NCBI RefSeq assembly: GCF_018687715.1
Contig: NC_056766.1
Span: 16,866,001 to 16,930,000, forward strand
DNA length: 64,000 bases
Direction of reading: 5' to 3'
Source of the DNA: Carya illinoinensis
Lineage: Eukaryota; Streptophyta; Magnoliopsida; Fagales; Juglandaceae
The notes under the pieces were generated by a model. The model made no database searches, was not told where the DNA came from, and saw only the letters and a list, made by a program, of their open reading frames with translations. Positions 44,441-56,218 of the stretch are shown here, piece after piece. The position numbers and the translations under genes are program-made. Each line of letters opens with the position of its first letter. The stretch's first letter is position 1.

Positions 44441-46534
44441 TAGTATCAACAACAGAGCTAGTGTCAAGATTAGGAAATCAACAGAATAATAAAATTTATC
44501 AATTTGAATTAGAACATCCTCTACCACACCCCGGGGTACTTTGACTGAACGGTCAACCAATTGTAATACCACAGTAGTTGGTTTGATTTCTCCCAACCCC
44601 AACTGCAAATAAATAGAATATGGCATTAGATTCACGCTAGCTCCTAAATCTAGTAAAACTTGCCCAAACTCATGATTTCCAATGCAGCATGTAATGGTTG
44701 GGCAACCAGGATCCTTGTACTTGGGAGGAATCCGCTGCTCAATTAGAGCACTAACTTGCTCTGTCAGAAATGTTGTCTTCTTAACATGGTGCTTCCTCTT
44801 GACTGTACACAAATCTTTAAGAACTTTTGCGTAAGTAGGAACTTGTTTAATAACATGCAAAAGAGGGAGGTTAATTTTTACCTGCTTGAGATTCTCCAAG
44901 ATTTCATTGTTAGGATCCAAAGTTCGCTTATTCAGTTTTAAAGCTTGAGGAAATGGTACCTTAACTGGACTCTTTATTACCTCGGCTTCTTTGGGCAGGT
45001 CGACACCACTATTGCTTTGATCCTCTTCCACATCCTCTGATTTGTTCGTTGTTGGGATGTGTAATGACTTACCACTTCGTGTCACAATGGCATTCGCATC
45101 CTTCAAATTCTCTTGTGCCATGTGTTGACCATGGGGTACGGATTGAGTTTGAGAAGGAAACTTACCTCGCTCATTCATACTCAAGGAGCTCATCAATTTG
45201 GACACTTGGCTTTTTATCTCCTTATTTTCTTCAACAACCTGCGTAATCAAAGATTCAAACTTTTGGTTAGTCTTACCTTGTGCCTCAATAAAAGCATGTA
45301 AAGTATCTTCTAAGGGGCTCCTAGAAGATGAAGGTGCATGATATGGTGTAGGATATAATCTAGGGGGTTGTGCAGGTGGCTGGTTTTCAGACTTCCAGCT
45401 AAAATTGGGGTGATTACACCACCCCAGATTATAGGTGTCAGAGAAATGTGTAAAAGGCTTCTTGTACATACCTAAGGTATTACATTGTTCCTCATATATT
45501 CCTCTCATCTCAGCCAATGTGGGACACTCTTGGGCAAGGTGATCTACCCCACCACACACAAAACATGGTCCAAAAGACTCTGCATGATTAGCCACGTGTG
45601 TTGGCTTTAAGTCCTTAGTCTTCAACGCCTCTAGCTCTCTAGTGAGCATCTCAACCTTAGCTTTTAGGTTATCTTCTTCCCTGAGATGGTAAATTCCACC
45701 ACCATTTAGGTTTCCTGCAGGTCGTGACCTATTTGTGCTCTCAGTAGCACTAGGTCCAGTCCAAGTGTGAGCTTTTTCAGCAAGTTCATTGAGGTATTCT
45801 ATGGCTTTATCAGGATCTTTTTGTAAGAACTCACCATTACACATCATCTCCACAAATTGACGCTCTCTAGGTGTAAGTCCCTCATAAAAATAGCTCACTA
45901 AGCGCCAATTCTCATACCCATGGTGAGGACACATACTCAATAGCTCCTTAAATCTCTCCCAAGACTGATACAAAGTCTCACTGTCCTTTTGTACAAAGGT
46001 AGAGATTTGTCTTTTTAAGGCATTGGTCTTATGTTGGGGAAAGTATTTATTAAAAAAGACCTGAGTCATCTCATTCCATGACCCAATAGATCGTGGTCTC
46101 AAAGAGTATAGCCAACTCTTAGCTCTATCCTTCAAAGAGAAAGGAAAGAACTTAAGTCTCACAATGTCATCAGTTGCATTTTGACTATGAAAAGTCGCAA
46201 CTACTTCCTCAAACTCCCTAATGTGCACATATGGATTTTCATTTTCCAAGTCATGAAAAGTAGGGAGTAACTGTATCATCCCTGTTTTAAAATCCAATTG
46301 GCGAATATTAGTTGGAAACATGATGCATGATGGTGTGGCTGTGCGTGTAGGGTGGAGGTAATCCTGAAGGGTCCTAGTGGGTTGATCTTCATGTTCACTC
46401 ATTTTCTCAAAATTAGAAGAATTATCAAACAAATGATCAGAAAAATTAAACTCTGACTCTAACACAGGTCTACAAGCAAACCGACCCAAGGCGTCTCTAT
46501 ACCTGTGCATGCAAGGTAGAGAAAAACGCAACAC
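44423..46534 (-). pseudogene. Element A gag and protease (frameshifted at the end)
   Basis: A 703-codon frame. Residues about 95-260 are the retrotransposon gag domain: YVHIREFEEVVATFHSQNA, RLKFFPFSLKDRAKSWL, KYFPQHKT, MCPHHGYENWRLVSYFYEGL. One zinc knuckle CFVCGGVDHLAQEC lies at about 324-337. The aspartic protease region begins near 600, with active-site LLDLGAS (about 627-633). Near 44460 the phrase VDFLIL loses one base compared with element B (ATCTTGAC against ATCCTTGAC), shifting the frame into LTLALLL and away from pol. A further in-frame start, MSEHEDQ, lies at residue 45. Confidence 0.9.
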
Positions 46535-46657
46535 TAAAAAAAACTACAAAAAGAAAAAGAAAATAAAAAAAAGATGCAGCAAGCTAAAATAGGGAACGAA
46601 GTTACCGCCTTTACAAACTGTTGAAAAGAAAAACTATCTCACAATTCTTCTACCGTC

Positions 46658-46675
46658 TCCCCGGCAACGGCGCCA
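46658..46675 (-). other. Primer binding site of element A (tRNA-Asp type)
   Basis: On the minus strand TGGCGCCGTTGCCGGGGA stands 5 bases inside the 5' LTR. It complements the 3' end of plant tRNA-Asp, the primer typical for Athila-type elements. Element B has a decayed version at about 52262-52280. Confidence 0.85.
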
Positions 46676-46680
46676 AAATT

Positions 46681-48046
46681 TGATTACGCCCAAAGAATAA
46701 CGCGGTAGTTGTAGCATAGCTTTGGGGTGTCGATTCTACAGGGAGACAAATTAAAAGAATAGCAAGAGGAACAAAGAAACTAAAGAAAAAATATTAAATA
46801 AGTAATAGAGAACAAAGATTAATTTTAAATGTAAATTCAAGTGAAGCAAAGTGATTAACAGAAAAAGTACTCAAATTTAACAAACAGTAGAGCGTCGGGA
46901 ATCCCTTGCACAAATCTGATATTTTAATTATTCTTAATTCATTGGATAACTCAATTAGGAACTCAATTCCCGCAATTCCCAATCGGAAGGTATAGATTTA
47001 TAAACCAGACTTAAATCAAATGTAGCCATTTGAAAAAACATTCACCACTTTTAAAAAACGTGAATTACTACCCCTATTGATAAAATCCAATGACGACAAT
47101 ATACTCAGGAAGCGATATTGCAGCAAAAAACTAAATCAATATAGATAAATAAGTGATCCAAACATAATCAAAGAACTAATCCATTCAATAGAAAAAGCAT
47201 GACTGAATCCATAAACACAATAAATTCTATGATTATTTGGAGAAGAAAACATCAACGATGAATTGAGAATGATAAAAAAAAAGAGTTTTAGTAATTAAAA
47301 ATCAAATACATGAATTAAGAATAAATTAGAAATACCATCTAATGTGCAAGTTCATCCCTAACCCTACTTGAGAATTTAGTTACCCATAAATATAATGGAC
47401 AACAAAAATCTCCAGAGAAAACTGAAGCGAACGGTGGCCATGGAAGTGATTTTCTCCTCTCTTCAGATCTACCTCTTATGCCTCTTCCTCTCCTCCATTT
47501 CGTGCTAATGATATGCTTATATAGGGTAAGAAAGAAACCCTAATGTCCTCTTGATTTCCGCATAAAAAAATCGCCTAAATTTTAGGACTTATCTTGGCAG
47601 CCACGTACAGCCTTCAGGAGTTCGAATTTGAAAATCCTTATTAGAGACAAAGTTATAGACCTTTAAGATAGCTTTCCAATACATTAAGAATCACATCAAT
47701 ACGATATATGAGTAAAAAGATACAGTCAAAAGACTAAAGTATGTCCAGACTGTCTCCTAGCGAATTTTGGACTTGGACTTCTTGTGGTTTCATTTTGTGA
47801 TTTTTTTCTTTTTCTTTTCTTCCAAATTGCTCTCAAACCCCATGAATGTCCTCATTTGAATTTGGCTGGGCTTGACTTGCTCTTTTATAAACTCTGAAAT
47901 TAGACATAAAAAAACTGTTTAGGAGTATCCCAACGTAAATAGAAATTCAATTTAAGAATACACATTAATTCCTATGATTTCTATTCACATTTTAGTATTT
48001 TAGTCCAATAATAGAGTACATAGAGTGCACTTTCGCACACTCATCA
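46681..48046 (-). repeat. 5' LTR of element A
   Basis: Nearly identical to 38052-39418. It would contain the element's promoter on the minus strand. The AGTGT duplication follows at 48047, after which element B internal sequence resumes with ACACACACTCTCATGG. Confidence 0.93.
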
Positions 48047-49540
48047 AGTGTACACACACTCTCATGGAAATAGGTAATTATGTATAAGCAACAAGTAAAT
48101 ATTGATCTTCAACTTCCAAATACATATAAAGAAAATCTTATTAATTATTTCAGCAGACCACACTTCTCACTTGTTATACTCATCAACTTTTCAGAATATC
48201 GAATAACATTGCTTTTCCTTCTTCTTCCTCTTCTCTCTCTCTCTTTTTTTTTAAACAAAATTAAACAATTTGATAAACAAACACACGCCACTTTGGTATT
48301 TTTGCCATTTTTACCCAGCTTTGACTTTTTCTTTTTCTCTTTTGCCTTTGAAGCTCACTCAATTGAACATTTTACAACTTGTACTCTTCTCATTTATTCT
48401 TTTTTTCTTCTTTTTTTAAATGATAAAATAAAATTAAAAAGAAAATACAAATTCCACACCTAGTATACACTTGGAAGTAAAAATGGTAGAAAAATCAGTA
48501 TATAGGTTATACTCCAATATGGAGAGACATGGATAATGAGAGTATATAAAAAGGAAAAACTACATGTGTTTATTGGCTCAAAGTAGGCTACTTGAGGTCT
48601 ATGATGGAAATGGTTAGTTTGAAAGACTCAAACTTTGATGCTAAGTTGACATTCGTCATATCCCAAATATATCCACTATCTTACTACAAACCATGTAATG
48701 ATATTCTCAAAAGAAGTGTCCAATTCAACAAATCAATGAACGTTTATCACAATTTATTGCATTTGTAGGCTCTCAATCCCCTCCAAAACTCACATGAATA
48801 TTTAAGTAAAAGAGTTTTCTAACTATATGTGTCAAATCATCATCTTATCACAAAATTTGGATGAGTGCATTAGGGGTTTTGTGAATACTTCAGCAAAAAT
48901 TGATTATGGTGGGTTTGGTGAATTCACAAAGATGACTATGAATGAGAATGAGTACACATGTGAAAATAATGTACGCGTGATACAAATTAAAAAAATTGAC
49001 ACATAAAAATATGCCACAAAGTTCCAACAAGTATTTTAAATACTGAATTTGCACAACCACCCCCAACTTAATTGAAACATTGTCCTCAATGTTTAAAAAT
49101 CAAAATTAAATGGGGAGTAACTAAAAATGGTAGAATACACACGATGAGTGATGTGAATAGCTAACTAAGCATCAAAGATGGTAACCTAAAATGACAAAAT
49201 GAAACTAACCTACAAACAAAAATAAATAAAACAACAACAAATAAAAAGAAAAAGAAAGAAAATAAGAGAAAACAAAAACAAAACAAAATAAATAAAGTAA
49301 AACATACTTGCATGGTGTGATCAAGGTTGATAGACCGAATCCACAAGTGGAATGTCTTCCACTTCCAGAACTTGTCTATCAATTAATATTTTAAGGCGTT
49401 AACCATTTATTTTAAAAATCTGACCATCTTAGGATCCTTTATTTCTACCACCCTATTTTTAAAAACAGTTTTCACTATAAATGGGTCAATCTACCTGAAC
49501 CTAAGTTTTCCTTAGTACTTGTGAAGTCTATAATTATATA
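48047..49540 (-). other. Element B internal non-coding region
   Basis: Aligns with 39742-41250 of element A (for example the CTCATGGAAA, CCACACTTCTCACTTG and AATTCCACACCTAGTATACA stretches). It is the region between integrase and 3' LTR. It contains poly-pyrimidine runs but no ORF of note, in particular no env-like gene. Confidence 0.75.
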
Positions 49541-49547
49541 AGTATAC

Positions 49548-49880
49548 TCAGTCATTAGACTCAAACCTCTTCCTAATAATAGTTTTACCATGAAACGCTT
49601 TCATTTTAACCTTATAGATTTTAAACTTAGTCAAAAGTTTCAATTTAACTCTTGGTGCTTTCATACTTACATGAATCTGTCTTTCATTTTTGTTAAGCAA
49701 CTCCTCCAATTTCGGTTGCCAAGTCCGTGTGCCATAATCCTGAGTTTCATAAAAAATAGCACAAATATCAGCAATAGCATATAAGTCACTAATAGTATCA
49801 AACTCAGAATTAACAAGGGAATATTCAAATTGATCAAAATCATGAGTTGTGTGAATTCTCTTGTCTATGAGTGTGTCCAT
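49548..49880 (-). pseudogene. Element B deletion junction: pol linker fused to integrase end
   Basis: The frame begins like the protease-RT linker of element A (HDFDQFEYSLVNSEFDTIS, ICAIFYETQDYGT). At about 49620 it jumps from VKLKLLTK to KIYKVKMKAFHGK, which in A lies in the integrase C-terminal region. Relative to A about 2.6 kb is gone, including all of RT, RNase H and the integrase core. The joined copy stays open for 110 codons, but no function is implied. Confidence 0.85.
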
Positions 49881-49909
49881 TATGTAAGTTTGGTGGCACT
49901 CGTCATCCT

Positions 49910-52145
49910 CTATTGGTTGTTTTCAATATGAAAAATATTCAATCCGAGAGTCACATTCTCAAAAGAGAACTTCATTAGATCATTCATGCAATTAATAAGA
50001 ACATTAGTAATGGTGAGGAAAGGTCTACCTAAAATTAAGGGGATTTTAGAATTATAGTCAACGACATAACTAGTGTCAAGGATTAAGAAATCAACAATAT
50101 AATAAAATTTTTCAATTTGAATCAAAACATCCTTAATTATCCCTCTCAATTTATTAACTGAACGGTCAGCCAATTGAAACACAATAGAAGTTGGCTTAAT
50201 TTCACCTAAACCAAACTGCAAATAAATGGAATAAGGTATTAAATTAATACTACCTCCTAAATCTAGCAAGACTTGTCCAAACTCATGATTCCTAATATTA
50301 CATGTAATGGTTGAACAACTAAGATCCTTGTACTTAGGAGGAATTTGCTGCTCAATTAGAGTACTAACTTGTTCTATCAGAAATGTTGTCTTCTTAACAT
50401 GGCGGTTCATCTTAACTATACATAAATCTTTGAGAACTTTTGTATAAGTAGGAATTTACTTAATAACATGTAAAAGAGGAAAGTTAATCTTTACCTGCCT
50501 GAGGTTCTCCAAGATTTCATTACTAGAATCCAAAGTTTGCATACCAGATTTTAAAGCTTGAGGAAATAGTACCTTAACTAGACTCTTGATTACCTCAGCT
50601 TCCTTGGACAACTCGGTACTATCATTGCTTAATTCCACTTCAACATTCTTTGCCTTATCAGTTGTTGGGATGTGTAAAAACTTACCACTTCTTCTCACAA
50701 TAGCATTGACCTCTTTCAAATTTCTTTGCGCCATGTGTTGACCATGGGGTGCGCTTGAGAATTAAACTTACCTCGCTCATTCACATTCAGGGAGCTCATC
50801 AATTTGGACATATGACTCTTTATCTCTTTGTTTTCTTCAACAACCTGCGTAATCAAATATTCAAATTTTAGGTTAGTCTTATCATGTGCATCAATAAAAA
50901 CATGCAAAGTGTCTTCTAAATGACTCCTAGAAGATGAAAGTGCATGATATGGTACAGGATATCATCTAGAGGGTTGTGCAGATAACTGGTTTTCAGACTT
51001 CTAGCTAAAATTGGGGTGATTGCACCACCCCAGATTATAGGTATCATAGAAAGGTGTAAAAATTTTATTGTACATACCTAAGGCAGTATATTGTTCCTCA
51101 TACATATCTCTCATCTTAACAAATGTGGGACACTCTTTGGCAAGGTGATCTACCCCGCCACACACAAAATATGGTCCAAAAGGCTCTGCATGATTAGCCA
51201 TGTGTGTTGGCTTTAAGTCTTTAGTCTTTAACACCTCTAGCTCCCTAGTGAGCATCTCAACGTTAGTCTTTAGGTTATTCACTTTTCTGAGATGGTAAAT
51301 TTCACCACTATTTGGGTTTCCCATAGGTCGTGACCTATTTGTGCTCTTAGTAGCACAAAGTCCAATCCAAGTGTGGGTTTTTTCTTCAAGCTCATTGAGG
51401 TATTCTATAGTCTCATCAGGTTTTTTCTGTAAGAACTCACAATTACACATCATTTCCATAAATTGATGATTTCTAGGTGTAAGTCTCTTATAAAAATAGC
51501 TCATTAAGTGCCTATTCTCATATCCATGGTGAGGACACATACTCATCGACTCCTTAAATCTCTCCAAGACAGATACAAAGTTTCACTGTCCTTTTGTGCA
51601 AATGTGGAGATTTATCTTTTTAAAGTATTGATCTTATGTTGGGGAAAATATTTATTAAAGAAAACCTGAGTCATCTCATTCCATGACCCAATAGATTATG
51701 GTCTTAGCGAGTATAACCAAATTTTAGTTCTATCATTCAAAGAGAAAGGAAAGAACTAAAGTCTCACAGTGTCATCAGTTGCATTTTGATTATGAAAAAT
51801 CGTAACTACTTCCTCAAACTCCCTAATATGTACATATGAATTTTCATTTTCCAAACCATGAAAAATAGGGAGTAACTGTATCATTTCCGTTTTAAAATCT
51901 AGTTGGTGAGTATTAGCTGAAAACATGATGCATAATGGTGTGGATGTACGTGTAGGGTGGAGGTAATCTTGAAGGGTCATAATGGGTTGATCTCTGTGTT
52001 CACTCATTTTCTTAGAATTAGAAGAATTATCAAACAAATGATTAAAAAAATTAGACTCTGACTCTAACTCTAACATAGGTCTACAAGCAAACCGATCCAA
52101 TGTATCTCTATACTTGTGCGTGCAAGGTAGAGAAAAATGCAACAA
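49910..52145 (-). pseudogene. Element B gag-protease remnant
   Basis: Frames at 52145-51756, 51567-51001, 50907-50716, 50734-50456 and 50410-49910 together match element A gag and protease. They include TLQDYLHPTRTSTP, CPHHGYENRHLMSYFYKRL, the knuckle CGGVDHLAKECP (first Cys changed to Tyr) and the protease LLDLGGSINLIPYSIY. Stops and frameshifts separate the pieces. It keeps the base that A lost near 44460, showing the ancestral reading frame. Confidence 0.88.
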
Positions 52146-54249
52146 TAAAAAAAAAAACTACAAAAAGAATAAAATAAAGATGCAGCAAACTAAAAGAAGG
52201 AACAAAGTTACTACATTTACAAACTGCTGAAAAGAAAAACTGCCTAGCAATTTTTCTATCGTCTCCCAGTAATGGCGCCAAAATTTGATTACACAAGAAA
52301 AATAACGCGCGATAGTCGTAACACAGCTTTGGGGTGTCAATTCCACAGAAAGACAAATTAAAAGAATAGCAGAAGAAACAAAGAAACTAAAAAAAATATT
52401 AAATGATTAATGGAGAACAAAGATTAATTTTAAATATAAATTAAAGTAAAGCAAAATTACTAATAGAATAAGTACTCAAATTTTACAAATAGTAAAGCGT
52501 CGAAAATCGCTTGCACAAATATGATATTTTAATTATTCTTAATTCATTGAATAATTTAATTGGAAACTCAATTCCCAAAATTTTCAATCGGAAGATATAA
52601 ATTTATAAACCAAAATTAAATCCAGTGCAATCCTTTAAAAAATCATTCACCACTATTAAAATATCTAAATTATTATCATTATTGAGAAAACTCAACTACG
52701 AGAATATACTCAGGGAGAGATATTGCAGTAAAGAATTAAATCAATATAGATAAATAATTGATCCAAACATAATCAAAGAACTAATCCATTCAATGGAAAA
52801 AGTATGGCTGAATCCACAATTAGAATAAATTTTATGATTATTCAGAAAAGAAAATATCAACAATAAATTGAGAATGAAAAAATAAAAGAATTTTAGTAAT
52901 TGAAAATTAAATACTTAAATTAAAAATACCATCTAATATGCAAGTTCATCCTTAACTCTAAGGCTATACAGAAACCGACCCCGCCGACCGCCACTAACTA
53001 TAACCGACTGCCACCACACAGAATCGATTGAAATCGGCAAGGAACTGATCAGTTGGCGGTATAATTTATACAAAACTGACGTTGGTCGATTCGGCGGTGG
53101 TTCAACCCTCCTAAAAATCACTGAACCGACCGATTATTTATTTTTATATATTTTTTAAAAATATACTTATCTAAAACGGTGTTGTTTCACTCATTTAAAT
53201 AAAATAGAGCCGTTTAAAACCTGTGTTTTAAAAACAAAACTTAATGAAACGGCGCCGTTTTAGATAATGAAACGTTTGCGCCGTTTCATTCTAGGGTTAA
53301 ACACCCTGTGGCCCATGCTACCTTTCCCCTTCTTCACTTTTAGTTTCAACTTTCAGCTGCCACCATCCCACTTCCCTCACGGTCTCACTCTCACCTCCTT
53401 TGCACCTCCACTGAGTCCAGACTCCCCTCTCCAACGTCGCCGTCGACTGTCCAGCCCTCCACCAGTCCACCTCCAGTCCTCTCCAGCCACCACCTCTAGT
53501 GCATCTTCAGTTCAAATTTTGTCCCCTCACGGCTCATGGAGTGCACCACCGCACCTCACCCCCATGACAAGATTTAATTTTTCTGTTAAATTTTAATTTT
53601 AGTTTTCACAGCAAGATTATTTTGTATTATAATTTTTAGTGTATCCAGTTTTGGGGTTTTTAATTTATCATCATATTATTTGACATATTTTTTGTCTAAA
53701 TAATTAATTGTGTATTATGTGTAGACACTTGACAAGGATTGACAAATTTTGAATCAAATTGTTGTACTGTAAAGCCTAATTTGAGACTTATTTCTCTAAA
53801 TTCATTGTGATTATTCCTGTCAGATTAAAATCAAATGGTTTGGTTGTGAATTAAATTATTAATATTATGGAATGTGGCATTTGCTGTTTTGTAACTTTGT
53901 TGTGAATCTGTGAGGTTGCTGTTTTGAGTGTTTTGTGATGTTTTCCATAAAATTATTTTGATTCTTAAAATAATTTATGAGATTGATGAGTGATCCAAAA
54001 TCTAGATTAAAGTCTTAGATTTGTGATGTTTGCCATATTGCAAACTAGATGCTGTGTAATTGACAAATTGTATTGATTTTTTTTTGTTTGTTTTAATTGT
54101 TATGTAATGACGTGATGTATATAATTTTTCACATGGTATATAAATTCTTCATCAATTCCAATTGATCTTGATTCAAACTCCTAAACAATTAATTTGGAAG
54201 AAACCCAAACACCAAGACTCCCAAGTGGCCCTAATAGTAGTAATTGTCC

Positions 54250-56218
54250 ACTTATTAAGAAACGGAAGGGAAATGATCCGTCAATTATTTGAGACCATAT
54301 TACAAAAGTTGAGGGTTGTGCGGTAGATGATCCTAAGGCCTAGTGTAATTATTGTGACAAAATATATGCTTGCCACTCTAAATGGAACAAAACTTCAACC
54401 ATGCAAAACTATCTACCTTTATGTCCTAAAACTCCTCATAAACGTGGGCCATTGGATAAATAAAAAAAATATTGGCAGGTGAGGCAACCTCGGAAGGGGT
54501 TGGAGAGAGTGAGAGTATCTTAAGGATTCTCGTTACCCACAAATATAGTGACGAGGCTGTGAGGTTAGCACTTGTGAGATGGTAATTATCGATGAATTGT
54601 CATTTGGAATTGTTGAAGGGTAAAGATTTAAGAAGATGGTTTGGTTGCTTAAACCTACATTTAAAATGCCACGTCGAGTCACGGTTACAAGAGATTGTAT
54701 AAAACTATTTTCATCTGAAAATGCCAAACTTAAAAAGTTGTTTAAGGATGGGGGAATGAGAATTTCATTAACTACCGATATGTGGATATCGGTACAAAAT
54801 TTTAATTATATGTGCCTAACTGCTCATTTCATTATAGTGATTGGAAATTGCAAAAAAAAAAAAAAATCATTAATTTTTGTTTAAACCCTAATCATCGAGG
54901 GGATACTATTGAAAAATATATTGAATCGTGCCTCCTTCATTGGGGCATTGATAAGATATTTACTATTGCTGTTGATAATTCTAGCTCAAATGATACTGCA
55001 ATTTCATATTTAAAACATTTTTTGATTGAGAATGTATTGGGGGAAAAGTATATGCACATGAGATATTGTGCTCATATTCTGAACCTTGTCGTGAATGAGG
55101 ATCATAAGGAGTGTAATGACTCCATTACAATGGTTAGAAATGTGGTTAGATATGTGCGCTTCTCCCCTGCAAGGTTAGACAAGTTTAAGAGATGTGCAAG
55201 AAAAAAAAATTGATTGTAAACAAATGTTGTCCCTTGATGTGCAAACCCGATGGAATTTAACTTATATAATGTTGGAGGCAGCTGAAAAATTTGAGAAAAA
55301 TTTCAGGTGGATGGAGAGTGAGGACCACAATTTTCTCTCTTACTTTAAGGATGGAAACATTGGGCCTCCTACAGCCGAGGAGTGGGAGACAGTGTGGGTA
55401 TTTGTAAGATTTTTGAAGATGTTTTATGATACCACTTGTATATTTTTGAAGACGTTGGGAATTTTCTCTCTTACTTTAAGGATGGAAACATTGGCCCTCC
55501 TAGAGCCGAGGAGTAGGAGACAGTGTGGGTATTTGTAAGATTTTTGAAAATGTTTTATGATACCACTTGTATATTTTATTAGGCTGAGTGAGAGTGATAA
55601 TAGTTGTTTGATGAATATGACCGTAAGCATGAGAATTAAATATGATAAGTATTGGGGTTCTTTGGATAGGATGAACTTGATGTTGTTAATTGTAGTTGTG
55701 CTTGATCCACATAATAAGTTAGGGCTTCTTACTTTCTACTTGAAAAAAATTCATAATGAGTGTTGGACTGAAGAGTTGGCGTCGAATGTGAGACAATTAT
55801 TATCAAATTTGTATGTGGAGTATAATGATGCGTTTGGTTCTAGCTTAACTAACTCGACTGAACATGTCCCCCCTCTGTCATCTACATCCGCAAAATTTGA
55901 TGAAGACAATCATAAATCACAATTTTTTTATGAGTGGTTGCTAGCATCGAGTGCCTCTAGATTTACATCTGCCAAAACAGAGATTGGCCGGTATTTTTGA
56001 GATAGTTGTAGGCATTCAGCTAATCTTTTAACTTGTTGAACTGGTGGAAAGTTAATGAGCCTAACTATCCTATACTTGCAAAGATTGCACGAGACTTATT
56101 AGCCATGCTTGTTTCCATGGTTGCATTAGAGTCAGCATTTAGTACGATAGGTCGTGTACTTGATCCTTTTCAGAGTTCATTGGCTCTGAGAACTGTTGAA
56201 ACACTTATTTGTACTTAG
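54250..56218 (+). pseudogene. hAT transposase pseudogene (RICESLEEPER/Ac type)
   Basis: A BED zinc finger remnant at about 54290-54440 keeps CNYCDKIYACHS and STMQNYLPLCP. The catalytic-fold region runs from 54640 to 55430: ISLTTDMWISVQNFNYMCLT with HF, RGDTIEKYIESCLLHWGIDK, IFTIAVDNSSSNDTAI, RYCAHILNLVVNED, and LDVQTRWNLTYIMLEAAEKF. The C-terminal hATC dimerisation domain at about 56035-56218 reads LNWWKVNEPNYPILAKIARD followed by LLAMLV and ESAFSTIGRVLDPF. It would cut and paste the element. Stops, frameshifts (one at a run of A near 54850) and a 117-bp duplication inactivate it. Confidence 0.88.
55330..55577 (+). repeat. 117-bp tandem duplication inside the hAT transposase
   Basis: 55330-55446 and 55461-55577 are close copies, 131 bases apart. 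Both contain TTTTCTCTCTTACTTTAAGG and end ACCACTTGTATATTTT. The 131-base offset is not a multiple of three, so the duplication shifts the reading frame. Confidence 0.9.

Larger units (their letters stand above)
38052..48046 (-). mobile_element. Nearly intact Gypsy (Athila-type) element A, 9,995 bp
   Basis: LTRs are 38052-39418 and 46681-48046 (1367 and 1366 bp). AGTGT at 38047-38051 and 48047-48051 is a perfect 5-bp target duplication. The coding order gag, protease, RT, RNase H, integrase and the RT phrases MEVFMDDLTIFG and LNWEKCHFMV point to the Athila clade of Gypsy. No env-like ORF was found between integrase and 3' LTR. By eye, about 8 substitutions separate the LTRs over the first about 250 aligned bases, so the insertion is moderately young. 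Only three disabling changes were found in about 5.3 kb of coding sequence: a 1-nt deletion near 44460, and stops at 42597-42599 and about 41538-41540. Confidence 0.93.

Noticed and set aside
53267..53596. 109-codon Pro/Ser-rich frame near the left end of the hAT element
   Set aside because: Composition-driven, no family, and located in the non-coding 5' part of the transposon.
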